61,482 bases of DNA from Youngiibacter fragilis 232.1. GTDB taxonomy: Bacteria; Bacillota; Clostridia; Clostridiales; Clostridiaceae. Below are positions 1 through 7,520 of the stretch, one piece after another. Numbering within the stretch: position 1 is the stretch's first letter; every line of letters starts with the position of its first letter. Under the pieces are notes generated by a model that was not told where the DNA came from, made no database searches, and was given only the letters and a program-made list of their open reading frames with translations. Location of the stretch: contig NZ_AXUN02000164.1 in assembly GCF_000495435.3 (NCBI RefSeq), positions 1-61,482 of the forward strand. The letters are read 5' to 3'. Both the position numbers and the translations under genes were made by a program.

Positions 1-545
1 TGTTTTTTTACAAATAATCTAGTAATCCCAATGGTTTGCGGGCAATTTTATGGTGCGAAGTTTGAGTTAGTCAGATTTATCAAAGCTTTGTTACCCAAAT
101 TGAACATTGCTGTTTCACTCACTTATTGAAAGTTTAGAAGCAGCCCTCGTTTTTTTACTAGAAGCAAATTTGAGTAGCATCAAAACTATTGGATGACTAC
201 TGTTTGCTGAAGTATCTCGAACAGGTACATCATACGTATAATAAAGAACACTCTAAATGTTCGAACCTGCCGCAATTTTATCAAGATATTGACTTAAAAC
301 GAATGAACAGCTATCGCGCATTTAGTGGCGGCCTTATGTAGTGGCAAAATTGTATTCATAACTGGTGAGTCATTGTGATCAAGAAACCCGTGATCGACCA
401 TCCTTAAAATCAACTTTGGTTACCTACATGTTCTTAGCTCATTACTATGTGGTAAGTTTCCACAAGAGATCAATAACACACCTTTTCTTTACAGAAGTGA
501 CTTATATCGGACAATCAAATAACCAAAAAAAGGAGTATTAAGAAT
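1..545. other. AT-rich region without an intact gene
   Basis: No reading frame of useful length with a ribosome binding site was found on either strand. The stretch is AT-rich. It could be decayed coding DNA, but I could not identify a family from its short interrupted frames. Its last bases carry the AAAGGAG ribosome binding site of the permease gene. Confidence 0.5.
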
Positions 546-1883
546 ATGCTTTTATCTTACTTAGGACTTGTTTTAGGACTAGGATCGATGCTTTATCTTA
601 CCGTTCAGAAACGCTGGTTCATCCTTATGGCTGCATGGGTGGCTACTGTAGTAATCGCAATATTTAATGGAGCATATACACCAACTGCAATGTGGGCTTT
701 CTTCACGCAATTCGGTAGTGGAATGGGAGTTGCTGCGAATTATCTTATGATTATGCCACTTGGAGCTCTATTCGGACGAGTCATGCAGGTTTCAGGATTT
801 GCTGAATCGATAGCAATAAAGTTTTCGAATGCATTCGGTCCAAAATATGCTGGCATCGGACTTTTTGTTGTAACTGCACTTCTAACATGGGGCGGTATCA
901 GTGTTGTTGTAGCAATATTCACAATTTATCCAATAGTTATGGCAATTGGTAAAAAGCTAGATTTACCAAGACCCTATCTTCTTGGCACCTATATTGCTGG
1001 ATCCTGTACATTTACTACAGGAATGATACCAGGTGTACCTTCCGCTCACAATCTGATTCCTACAACCTTTCTAGGAACTACAGCAACTGCTGGTGCTTTT
1101 CAGGGTATAGTTGCATCATTGATTACAGTTGTTTTAAGCGTCCTTTGGCTCCTATATGATTTGAAGCGTATCCGGGAGAAGGGATTGCACTTTACACCGA
1201 ATCCAAACGATAAGATAGAAAATTTTGAATCAATAATTGATAAAAAGCTGCCACCTTGGCAAATTGCAGTAATTCCACTCGTGATTTGCATCCTTTCGGT
1301 ATTATTGTTCAACCATATCGTAAATGCTTTTGCTCTTGTAAGTATAGGTATCTCGATTGCCGTTATTCTCACCTGGATATATTCCAGAAAAACATACCCA
1401 GAATCAATGAGGGATACGATATCCATTGGTTTTACAAACGGATTTACTGGATTGCTGAGTTTTGTAGCAATCGTGGGATTAGGCAAAGCTATGGCAAACA
1501 CCATTGCCTATAAAGATGTAATTGCACGTGTTATTAACCTAGACATGAACCCCTACGTTCTTGTTGCAGTTGGTGTCTCAATCATATGTTTAGTGACTGG
1601 TTCCTCATCAGGAGGACTTACCTTGGCTATGCAAGGCCTTTCAGAGAAGTTTCTACAATTATCCGGTGCTGGTGCGAATCTTGGTGCAATACATCGTATA
1701 GCTGCTACAGCCGGAGTCGGTTTTGATGCAATGCCTTGGAACCTTGGTGTCTGTCTCTTCCTAAGTATATTTAACCTTAGTTATAAAGAGGGTTATTCTT
1801 ACTTTGTGAAATACGCAATAGTTATTCCTGTCATATCACTAATTGCTATTACTGCGCTTTCATATGTCGGTATTGGTGTGTAA
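546..1883 (+). CDS. GntP-family carboxylate permease
   Basis: A 445-residue, very hydrophobic protein with about twelve predicted membrane segments. Motifs typical of the GntP family (gluconate and hydroxybutyrate permeases) are visible: a G-ALFG-MQ-SG-AESIA block near residues 75-90 and an HRIAA...G-DAMPWN block near residues 380-400, like the HR-A-ASGG-D-LPHN motif of the family. It probably imports an organic acid, with substrate unknown. An AAAGGAG box lies about 9 nt before the ATG. A GU-rich hairpin with a T-tract follows the stop, so it appears to be a single-gene unit. It lies next to the MarR/acyl-CoA dehydrogenase locus and may import that pathway's substrate, but this is inference. 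Confidence 0.8.
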   Translation: MLLSYLGLVLGLGSMLYLTVQKRWFILMAAWVATVVIAIFNGAYTPTAMWAFFTQFGSGMGVAANYLMIMPLGALFGRVMQVSGFAESIAIKFSNAFGPKYAGIGLFVVTALLTWGGISVVVAIFTIYPIVMAIGKKLDLPRPYLLGTYIAGSCTFTTGMIPGVPSAHNLIPTTFLGTTATAGAFQGIVASLITVVLSVLWLLYDLKRIREKGLHFTPNPNDKIENFESIIDKKLPPWQIAVIPLVICILSVLLFNHIVNAFALVSIGISIAVILTWIYSRKTYPESMRDTISIGFTNGFTGLLSFVAIVGLGKAMANTIAYKDVIARVINLDMNPYVLVAVGVSIICLVTGSSSGGLTLAMQGLSEKFLQLSGAGANLGAIHRIAATAGVGFDAMPWNLGVCLFLSIFNLSYKEGYSYFVKYAIVIPVISLIAITALSYVGIGV

Positions 1884-1966
1884 TACCAAACGCACTCCAA
1901 TTGCATTCTACATGAAGTACTCATTGGTTAATCCTGCCAAATAGATTGATTTTTATGTGATCCTTA

Positions 1967-2012
1967 GAGGTTTAAGCCATGTAATAACTGGGTTTAAATC
2001 TCTCTTTTATTT
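1967..2012 (+). terminator. Rho-independent terminator after the GntP permease
   Basis: Arms at 1967-1978 and 1991-2002 form a 12-bp stem with two G-U pairs and a 12-nt loop, followed by TCTTTTATTT. It lies about 85 nt after the permease stop. Confidence 0.6.
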
Positions 2013-2352
2013 AAGTGTTAGAGCCTTTCACGACTGATAATCAATCCACATCAAATTAGTTTATTTGCTCAATCACAATAAGTCTTAACTTAATCGATAG
2101 AGAAGCCAAAATCTTATAAGAAACTTCAAGGAAAGGCGATATTGCCTGCAATTTGGTGAAAACAATGTGTTTGTACTATATGAATTTCCAATGATGTGTT
2201 ACTCAATTCAGATCAGTCATATTATGGAAACTTATATATAGTTACATTCAATATTTAATATATATAATTCCCCATTTATGTACCGCCGCTTTATACTTCA
2301 AATTACTCAAAATGATTACATTAGTGTACTTACTTATTACAAACAAAAGTAA

Positions 2353-2380
2353 AAAATCTGAGCCGTCTAGCTCAGATTTT
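2353..2380. terminator. Bidirectional terminator downstream of the MarR gene
   Basis: A perfect 11-bp inverted repeat (2353-2363 with 2370-2380; arm AAAATCTGAGC, loop CGTCTA). It reads TTTT on the plus side and TTTTTTAC on the minus side, so it can end the MarR transcript. Confidence 0.8.
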
Positions 2381-2448
2381 ATTAGATTATGTTTCTATAC
2401 TCGATTCAAAGTAATACACATTTGGTAACCATGTCATTTTTAGGCCGT

Positions 2449-2877
2449 CTATTCATGGCTTTCAAGATGATTGGAAATACGTGTCAAGTATTTTTTAAAC
2501 TGGACCTGTTCATGGGGTGAAAGGCATGATAGCGTTTCAATATTGCTCTGTTCTATCACCTCAAGAATGTCCGGAACTATCATCTCTCCTGATTTTGTAA
2601 TGCAGATGTCAACTTGACGCCGATCCTCGGTACTATGCTGACGCTCCAGGAGATTTTTCTTCTCCATACGTGTAAGAATACCTGTCATGGTAGAGGCATC
2701 CATTTTGCACAGTTGCGAAAGGCCTGACGGAGTCAGTCTGCCCTGTGACTTGAGAAAATATAGAACCATATATTGTGCTGGTGTCACATCAAATTGCTTT
2801 AGCATCTCCTTAAAATAGAGATTCACAGAATTCTGCGCATCGGTGAGTAGAAAATTGATACATTGGGTTGGATCCAT
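2449..2877 (-). CDS. MarR-family transcriptional regulator
   Basis: A 142-residue winged-helix regulator. The middle of the protein shows the MarR DNA-binding core: LTPSGLSQLCKMDASTMTGI as the recognition region, followed by the wing with the RRQVDICIT segment (the DRR signature). A GAGGT box precedes the ATG. It is transcribed divergently from the acyl-CoA dehydrogenase operon, with about 210 bp between starts. That gap contains a perfect 18-bp palindrome of the size MarR dimers bind. Known MarR proteins near CoA-ester pathways respond to the acid or its CoA thioester, so a ligand-controlled repressor of the adjacent operon and of itself is the likely role. The ligand is unknown. Confidence 0.9.
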   Translation of the reverse strand: MDPTQCINFLLTDAQNSVNLYFKEMLKQFDVTPAQYMVLYFLKSQGRLTPSGLSQLCKMDASTMTGILTRMEKKNLLERQHSTEDRRQVDICITKSGEMIVPDILEVIEQSNIETLSCLSPHEQVQFKKYLTRISNHLESHE

Positions 2878-2914
2878 TTGGTTACCTCATTATTTAGTCA
2901 TATTTATTTTATCA

Positions 2915-2943
2915 ATTATACTCCATTTTATTTGCAAGATTAA
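2915..2943 (-). promoter_or_regulatory. Possible promoter of the MarR gene
   Basis: On the minus strand, -10 TATAAT (2920-2915) is preceded after 17 bp by TTAATC, a weak -35. It is correctly placed for the MarR gene, which starts at 2877. Confidence 0.45.
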
Positions 2944-2993
2944 AATATGTCAACAAATAGTACGTATACAAAATATTAACTTATAAATAATTT

Positions 2994-3011
2994 GATAAAT
3001 AATTATTTATC
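2994..3011. promoter_or_regulatory. Perfect 18-bp palindrome, candidate MarR operator
   Basis: GATAAATAATTATTTATC is an exact inverted repeat in the gap between the divergent MarR and acyl-CoA dehydrogenase genes. It ends 12 bp before the -35 box of the operon promoter. A similar unit (TTATAAATAATTT) lies just upstream. The position suits a MarR dimer. Binding has not been shown. Confidence 0.6.
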
Positions 3012-3023
3012 TTCAAATATCTA

Positions 3024-3052
3024 TTGTGCTCAAATAATTCATGCGCTATAGT
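3024..3052 (+). promoter_or_regulatory. Promoter of the acyl-CoA dehydrogenase operon
   Basis: TTGTGC (-35, 3024-3029), a 17-bp spacer and TATAGT (-10, 3047-3052), giving a start near 3059 and a leader of about 30 nt before the ATG at 3090. Confidence 0.55.
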
Positions 3053-3089
3053 GTACACATCAGATAAACCTAACAGGAGTGAAAAGCTT

Positions 3090-4232
3090 ATGGATTTTAT
3101 GTTGTCACCATCCCACCAGTTACTCAAAGACCTTTATCATGATTTTACAGAAACGAAAATCAAACCGCTATCGCATGAAATGGATGAAGCTGAGATGCTT
3201 TCCATGGGATTGCTGAATGAGATGCAGAAAAGCGGTTTTTTTGGAATACCATTCTCAGAAAAATACGGAGGAGCCGGAGCAGACTACCTTGCATATGCGC
3301 TTTGCATGGAAGAAGTTTCAAAGGCAGACGCCAGCTGTGGAATTACAATCTCTGTTCACACCTCACTATGTTGTGGCAGTATAAACGAATTTGGAACCGA
3401 AGCACAGAAACAGGAGTTTCTCCGACCTTTGGTTAATGGCAGCAAATTCGGTTGCTACTCACTGACTGAGCCTAATGCAGGTTCTGATGCTGCTGGGATC
3501 CAGACGTTTGCCCAACGCATTGGAGACGAATACGTGCTGAACGGCACCAAGGTATTTACGACTAACTCCGGTTTCGCTGATACTTTTGTAGTGTTTGCCT
3601 ATACTGACAAAGCAATGGGAATCGAAGGGATGTCTGCCTTTATTCTGGATTCCAAAACTGAAGGAATACATGTCAGCGCAAATATACCCCGCATGGGCAT
3701 TCGTGCGTCCTCGAACTGTGAAGTTGTATACGAAAATGTGCGCATACCTGCTTCAAATTTACTGGGTAAGGAAGGAAAAGGATTTGATATCGCAATGGCA
3801 GCACTTGATGGCGGACGTATCGGTATCGGTGCCCAGGCCGTTGGGATTGCTCAAGGAGCACTGAACGAAGTCATTAAGTATGTGAAAGAACGCAAACAGT
3901 TCGGCAAAGCGATCGGCTCGTTCCAAAACACCAAGTTTAAAATCGCTGAAATGCAAACGAAAATAGATGCTGCCAGACTCATGGTTTGGAGGGCAGCTTT
4001 GGAAAAAGATGCTCATAAGGATTACACTACATATGCTGCGATGTGTAAGTTATTTGCATCCGATGTAGCAAACGAAGTGACACGTGACTGCGTGCAACTT
4101 TTCGGAGGTTATGGTTATTGCCGTGAATACCCGGTGGAGCGAATGATGCGTGATGCCAAAATCACTGAGATTTACGAAGGTACTTCTGAAGTTATGAAGA
4201 TGGTCATTTCCAGTAATATTAAGGTTCGTTGA
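3090..4232 (+). CDS. Acyl-CoA dehydrogenase
   Basis: A 380-residue flavoprotein of the short-chain acyl-CoA or butyryl-CoA dehydrogenase family, here probably working as an enoyl-CoA reductase with Etf. Both family signatures are present: SLTEPNAGSDA and QLFGGYGYCREYPVERMMRD. The catalytic glutamate sits in IYEGTSE (about E363). I chose the ATG at 3090 because AGGAG lies 10 nt upstream. A TTG at 3024 would add 22 residues that lack family similarity and would fall inside the promoter. It is the first gene of an operon with etfB, etfA-crotonase and a nitroreductase. The acyl substrate cannot be read from the sequence. Confidence 0.95.
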   Translation: MDFMLSPSHQLLKDLYHDFTETKIKPLSHEMDEAEMLSMGLLNEMQKSGFFGIPFSEKYGGAGADYLAYALCMEEVSKADASCGITISVHTSLCCGSINEFGTEAQKQEFLRPLVNGSKFGCYSLTEPNAGSDAAGIQTFAQRIGDEYVLNGTKVFTTNSGFADTFVVFAYTDKAMGIEGMSAFILDSKTEGIHVSANIPRMGIRASSNCEVVYENVRIPASNLLGKEGKGFDIAMAALDGGRIGIGAQAVGIAQGALNEVIKYVKERKQFGKAIGSFQNTKFKIAEMQTKIDAARLMVWRAALEKDAHKDYTTYAAMCKLFASDVANEVTRDCVQLFGGYGYCREYPVERMMRDAKITEIYEGTSEVMKMVISSNIKVR

Positions 4233-4242
4233 GGTGAAGTTA

Positions 4243-5037
4243 ATGAAAATCATTGTCTGTATAAAGCAAGTACCTGATACTAGTGAGGTAGAAATTGATC
4301 CTGTTACAAATACCCTGGTCAGAGTCGGTATCCCAGTAATTATGAATCCAGATGATAAAGCAGGAATTGAATTGGCACTCACCATTCGTGATGCCGTTGA
4401 AGGTTGTACAGTATCTGTTATTACGATGGGGCCTCCACATGCAGATATGGTCCTGTTAGAAGCTCTGGCAATGGGGTGTGACGAGGCTTATCACCTCAGC
4501 GGCAGAGAGTTCGGCGGCTCTGATACATTGGCGACATCTTCAGCATTGGCAGCTGCGCTTAAGAAAATCGGTTATGATGTCATTGTTACAGGGCGTCAGG
4601 CTATTGATGGTGATACAGCACAGGTTGGCCCTCAGATTGCAGAGCATCTGGAAATTCCACAAGTCAGTTATGTTGAGAAGATTGAATATGAATATGAAAA
4701 TACCTTTTTGGTGAACCGCCGTTATGAGGATAGGATTCACAAGCTCAGAATCAATACACCTTGCCTTTTTACCGCAATTGCGCAAGCTTCTGAACCCAGA
4801 TTCATGACAGTCTCAGGTGTAATCAATGCCAGCAAGAAGACAATCACCAAGATGGGGTTTAGCGACCTAGCTGACGTATTAGATATTGCCACAGTCGGAT
4901 TAAAGGGTTCACCAACAAATGTTGTACGCTCTTTTACCAAAGAACCTAAGGGTCAAGGGCTGTTGTTGGATGGATTAACCGCTGATCAGGCTGTAAGCGC
5001 CATCATGTCACGATTGCACGAAAGTCATATAATATGA
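4243..5037 (+). CDS. etfB: Electron transfer flavoprotein subunit beta
   Basis: A 264-residue EtfB. It carries the N-terminal IVCIKQVPDT strand, the QAIDGDTAQVGP nucleotide-binding segment, and the GLKGSPTNVVR segment of the C-terminal arm. EtfB pairs with EtfA to pass electrons to or from the acyl-CoA dehydrogenase. I prefer the ATG at 4243 with GAGGTGA just upstream over the in-frame GTG at 4234, which lies inside that box. It starts 10 nt after the dehydrogenase stop, so translation is coupled. Whether this Etf bifurcates electrons cannot be decided by eye. Confidence 0.95.
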   Translation: MKIIVCIKQVPDTSEVEIDPVTNTLVRVGIPVIMNPDDKAGIELALTIRDAVEGCTVSVITMGPPHADMVLLEALAMGCDEAYHLSGREFGGSDTLATSSALAAALKKIGYDVIVTGRQAIDGDTAQVGPQIAEHLEIPQVSYVEKIEYEYENTFLVNRRYEDRIHKLRINTPCLFTAIAQASEPRFMTVSGVINASKKTITKMGFSDLADVLDIATVGLKGSPTNVVRSFTKEPKGQGLLLDGLTADQAVSAIMSRLHESHII

Positions 5038-5050
5038 GGAGAATCAAATC

Positions 5051-6868
5051 ATGAGCAAGAATGTATATGTGGTTATTGAGCAGCGAGATGGCAGAGTCCA
5101 GAACATAGGATATGAACTGTTAGGAGAAGCATCCTCGTTAGCATTTGACTTGAAACAAGAAGTTGTAGCAGTACTAATCGGCGGCGTTGGAATCAGTAAG
5201 ATTGCACAGGAACTTATCTATTGGGGTGCAAACCATGTAATTGTAGCAGAGGATTCCCGACTTCAGGAATATTCCACTCTTCCCTATTCAAGGGTGTTGA
5301 CACAGATTATACTGACAGACGAGCCTGAGATTGTTCTTTTTGGAGCTTCATCCATTGGACGTGATCTTGCACCTCGAGTATCGGCAAGGTTGAAAACTGG
5401 TTTGACAGCAGACTGCACAGGTCTTAGCATTAATTTGGACAATCAGCTTCTGATGATGACAAGGCCTGCCTTTGGAGGCAATCTGATGGCTACAATCTGC
5501 TGTAAGCATCACAAGCCTCAAATGGCTACAGTACGTACTGGTGTCATGCAGCCAATTGAAAGAGATGACAATAGAACAGGCACTATTCGTTCCATAGAAA
5601 TTGCCTTCCAGAGAAAAGACTTTGCTGTTGAGCTTGTTGAAGTGATACCGAATGATAACATATCTGCAGATATTACAAAAGCAAAGTATCTGGTCGGTGG
5701 TGGTCGAGGCGTTGGTGGACCTGAAGGATTTAAAATTGTACGAGAACTGGCTAATACCCTAAATGGAGAAGTTGCTGCCTCAAGAGCAGCTGTGGAATCA
5801 GGATGGATTGGAAATGACCACCAAGTCGGTCAGACAGGAAAAACAGTTCGTCCCGATTTGTATATTGCCTGTGGTATTTCAGGTGCCATTCAGCATCTGA
5901 CTGGCATGGAAAACTCCGGAACGATAATCGCAATCAATAAAAATGCCAGTGCGCCGATTTTCAATGTAGCAGATCTTGGAATTGTAGGAGACCTGCATGT
6001 TATTCTACCTAAGCTTAATGATGCTCTAAAGGAAGCGAAAACCTCTGAAGGAATTTATCACTCACCTAAAGAAGCGAATGATTTTGTAAGCATGCGCAAC
6101 ATCATGTTCCATATCGAAAACAATATCGCATATATGACAGTAAACAGACCTAATGCCCTAAACGCACTTAACCAGGACACTCTGATTGAGATTGGAGCTG
6201 TGGCCGACATACTAGCACATGATAAATCAGTGAAGGTCGTGATTGTCCGTGGAACTGGTGATCGTGCATTTGTTGCAGGCGCTGATATCGCAGCCATGCA
6301 GGAAATGAATGAGGTTGAAGCTCGAAGGATTTCTGAATTGGCTCAAACTGTATTCAGCAAATTAAAAAATCTACCGCAAATAGTAATAGCTGCAATCAAT
6401 GGATTTACATTGGGGGGAGGAAACGAACTCGCTATGGCTTGTGATATCCGCGTTGCAACCTCACGTTCCAAATTCGGTCAACCAGAAACAAATCTGGGTC
6501 TGATACCTGGATTTACGGGCACACAGCGACTTCCACGTCTAGTAGGCGAGAGTTCAGCAAAAATGATGATTTTCACATCAGAAATGATTAGTGCCGATGA
6601 AGCTTTGCGTATCGGATTAGTGAATAAAGTTGTGGCGCCTGAAGCTCTGATGCGTACAGTTCTGAGCTTAGCGATGCAGATTACCAGCAAGAGCATGTTC
6701 GCTGTTCAGCAAGCAAAAAAATGCATTAATGATGGTTGTGCTGTAGATTTTGAACGAGGTCTGCAGATAGAACAAGATTCCTGGACTAAATGTTTTACCG
6801 CTGAAGGCGAAGGTCGTGAGGGCATGACCGCTTTTGTGGAAAAACGGAAACCAAATTTTATGACTTAA
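5051..6868 (+). CDS. EtfA fused to enoyl-CoA hydratase (crotonase)
   Basis: One uninterrupted 605-residue frame contains two full proteins. Residues 1 to about 325 are EtfA: SARLKTGLTADCTGL, then the FAD-binding block GISGAIQHLTGM with AINKNASAPIF and ADLGIVGD. A linker of about 20 residues follows. Residues about 348-605 are a crotonase: oxyanion region AFVAGADI, GGGNELAMACD with Glu459, and FGQPETNLGLIPG with Glu479. These are the two catalytic glutamates of enoyl-CoA hydratases. A good AGGAG box precedes the first ATG. An internal ATG at 6092 could start a free crotonase, but no Shine-Dalgarno sequence sits at a usable distance. Normally these are separate genes. The fusion would tie hydration to the Etf-linked reductase. 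Its real substrate is unknown. Confidence 0.9.
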   Translation: MSKNVYVVIEQRDGRVQNIGYELLGEASSLAFDLKQEVVAVLIGGVGISKIAQELIYWGANHVIVAEDSRLQEYSTLPYSRVLTQIILTDEPEIVLFGASSIGRDLAPRVSARLKTGLTADCTGLSINLDNQLLMMTRPAFGGNLMATICCKHHKPQMATVRTGVMQPIERDDNRTGTIRSIEIAFQRKDFAVELVEVIPNDNISADITKAKYLVGGGRGVGGPEGFKIVRELANTLNGEVAASRAAVESGWIGNDHQVGQTGKTVRPDLYIACGISGAIQHLTGMENSGTIIAINKNASAPIFNVADLGIVGDLHVILPKLNDALKEAKTSEGIYHSPKEANDFVSMRNIMFHIENNIAYMTVNRPNALNALNQDTLIEIGAVADILAHDKSVKVVIVRGTGDRAFVAGADIAAMQEMNEVEARRISELAQTVFSKLKNLPQIVIAAINGFTLGGGNELAMACDIRVATSRSKFGQPETNLGLIPGFTGTQRLPRLVGESSAKMMIFTSEMISADEALRIGLVNKVVAPEALMRTVLSLAMQITSKSMFAVQQAKKCINDGCAVDFERGLQIEQDSWTKCFTAEGEGREGMTAFVEKRKPNFMT

Positions 6869-6883
6869 TAGTTGGAGGTTAAA

Positions 6884-7426
6884 ATGGAATTTACGAAATG
6901 TGTTAGCGGAAGAAGAAGTATTCGTATATATAAGAAAAATACAGTAGACCGTGAGATTCTGGAGAAAATTGTTGCTACTGCAATCTTTTCCCCTTCCTGG
7001 AAAAACTGTCAGGCTATTCGGTATACTGTCATTGATAATTTAGATTTAAAGAATCAAATCGCTGATCAATGTATTTTGGGATTTGCTCCGAACCAAAATG
7101 TTATTAAAAGTGCACCAGTATTGGTTATCCAAACTATCATTGCATCACGTTCCGGCTTCGAAAGGGATGGTTCTTACTCAACTGTCAAAGGTGATGGTTG
7201 GGAGATGTTCGACGCAGGAATATCAGCACAGACATTCTGTCTTTCAGCGTACAATGAAGGTCTTGGCACCTTGATTATGGGACTTTTCGACGAATCCAGG
7301 CTAATCGAGCTGGTCAACATTCCCGAAGGTCAGAAGGTAATATCATTGATTGCACTAGGGTACCCGGACGAAACACCCACAATGCCAAAACGAAAAGATG
7401 TTAGCCAAATTCTAACTTTTGTGTGA
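6884..7426 (+). CDS. Nitroreductase-family flavoprotein
   Basis: A 180-residue protein of the NAD(P)H-dependent, FMN-binding nitroreductase fold. It has the N-terminal RRSIR motif for FMN phosphate binding, the central SPSWKNCQ segment, and a C-terminal GLGTLIMG...LIALGYP core. The start is the ATG at 6884, with GGAGG 6 nt upstream. It is the last gene of the acyl-CoA dehydrogenase operon, 15 nt after the fusion gene, so it probably supplies or takes electrons in the same pathway. A nitro substrate is not implied. A strong terminator follows. Confidence 0.85.
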   Translation: MEFTKCVSGRRSIRIYKKNTVDREILEKIVATAIFSPSWKNCQAIRYTVIDNLDLKNQIADQCILGFAPNQNVIKSAPVLVIQTIIASRSGFERDGSYSTVKGDGWEMFDAGISAQTFCLSAYNEGLGTLIMGLFDESRLIELVNIPEGQKVISLIALGYPDETPTMPKRKDVSQILTFV

Positions 7427-7463
7427 CTCAAATCCAATTAAATAAGCTTGCGCAATAAAAATA

Positions 7464-7506
7464 AAGGAGCTGATGCAACTCGTATTTTGAGATGCATCAG
7501 CTCCTT
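7464..7506. terminator. Bidirectional terminator between the two genome regions
   Basis: A 14-bp stem (7464-7477 with 7493-7506, arm AAGGAGCTGATGCA) with a 15-nt loop. It is flanked by CAATTTT on the plus side and by ATTTTTATTG on the minus side. It can stop both the acyl-CoA dehydrogenase operon and the convergent COG2509 gene. Confidence 0.85.
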
Positions 7507-7520
7507 CAATTTTACACAAG

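Larger units (their letters stand above)
1884..2448. other. Intergenic region between permease and MarR gene
   Basis: About 565 bases with no supported gene. It holds the permease terminator (about 1967-2012) and a bidirectional terminator (2353-2380). The middle (about 2013-2340) is AT-rich with no recognisable feature. Confidence 0.6.

Noticed and set aside
1-545. A decayed transposase at the left edge
   Set aside because: The interrupted frames suggested old coding DNA, but no transposase motif or terminal inverted repeat could be recognised.
1100-1504. A 134-codon minus-strand ORF inside the GntP permease gene
   Set aside because: It is antisense to a clear membrane transporter, with no ribosome binding site or similarity.
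6092-6868. A separate crotonase gene starting at the internal ATG 6092
   Set aside because: No Shine-Dalgarno sequence at a usable distance and no stop in the EtfA part. The single fused frame is the simpler reading.
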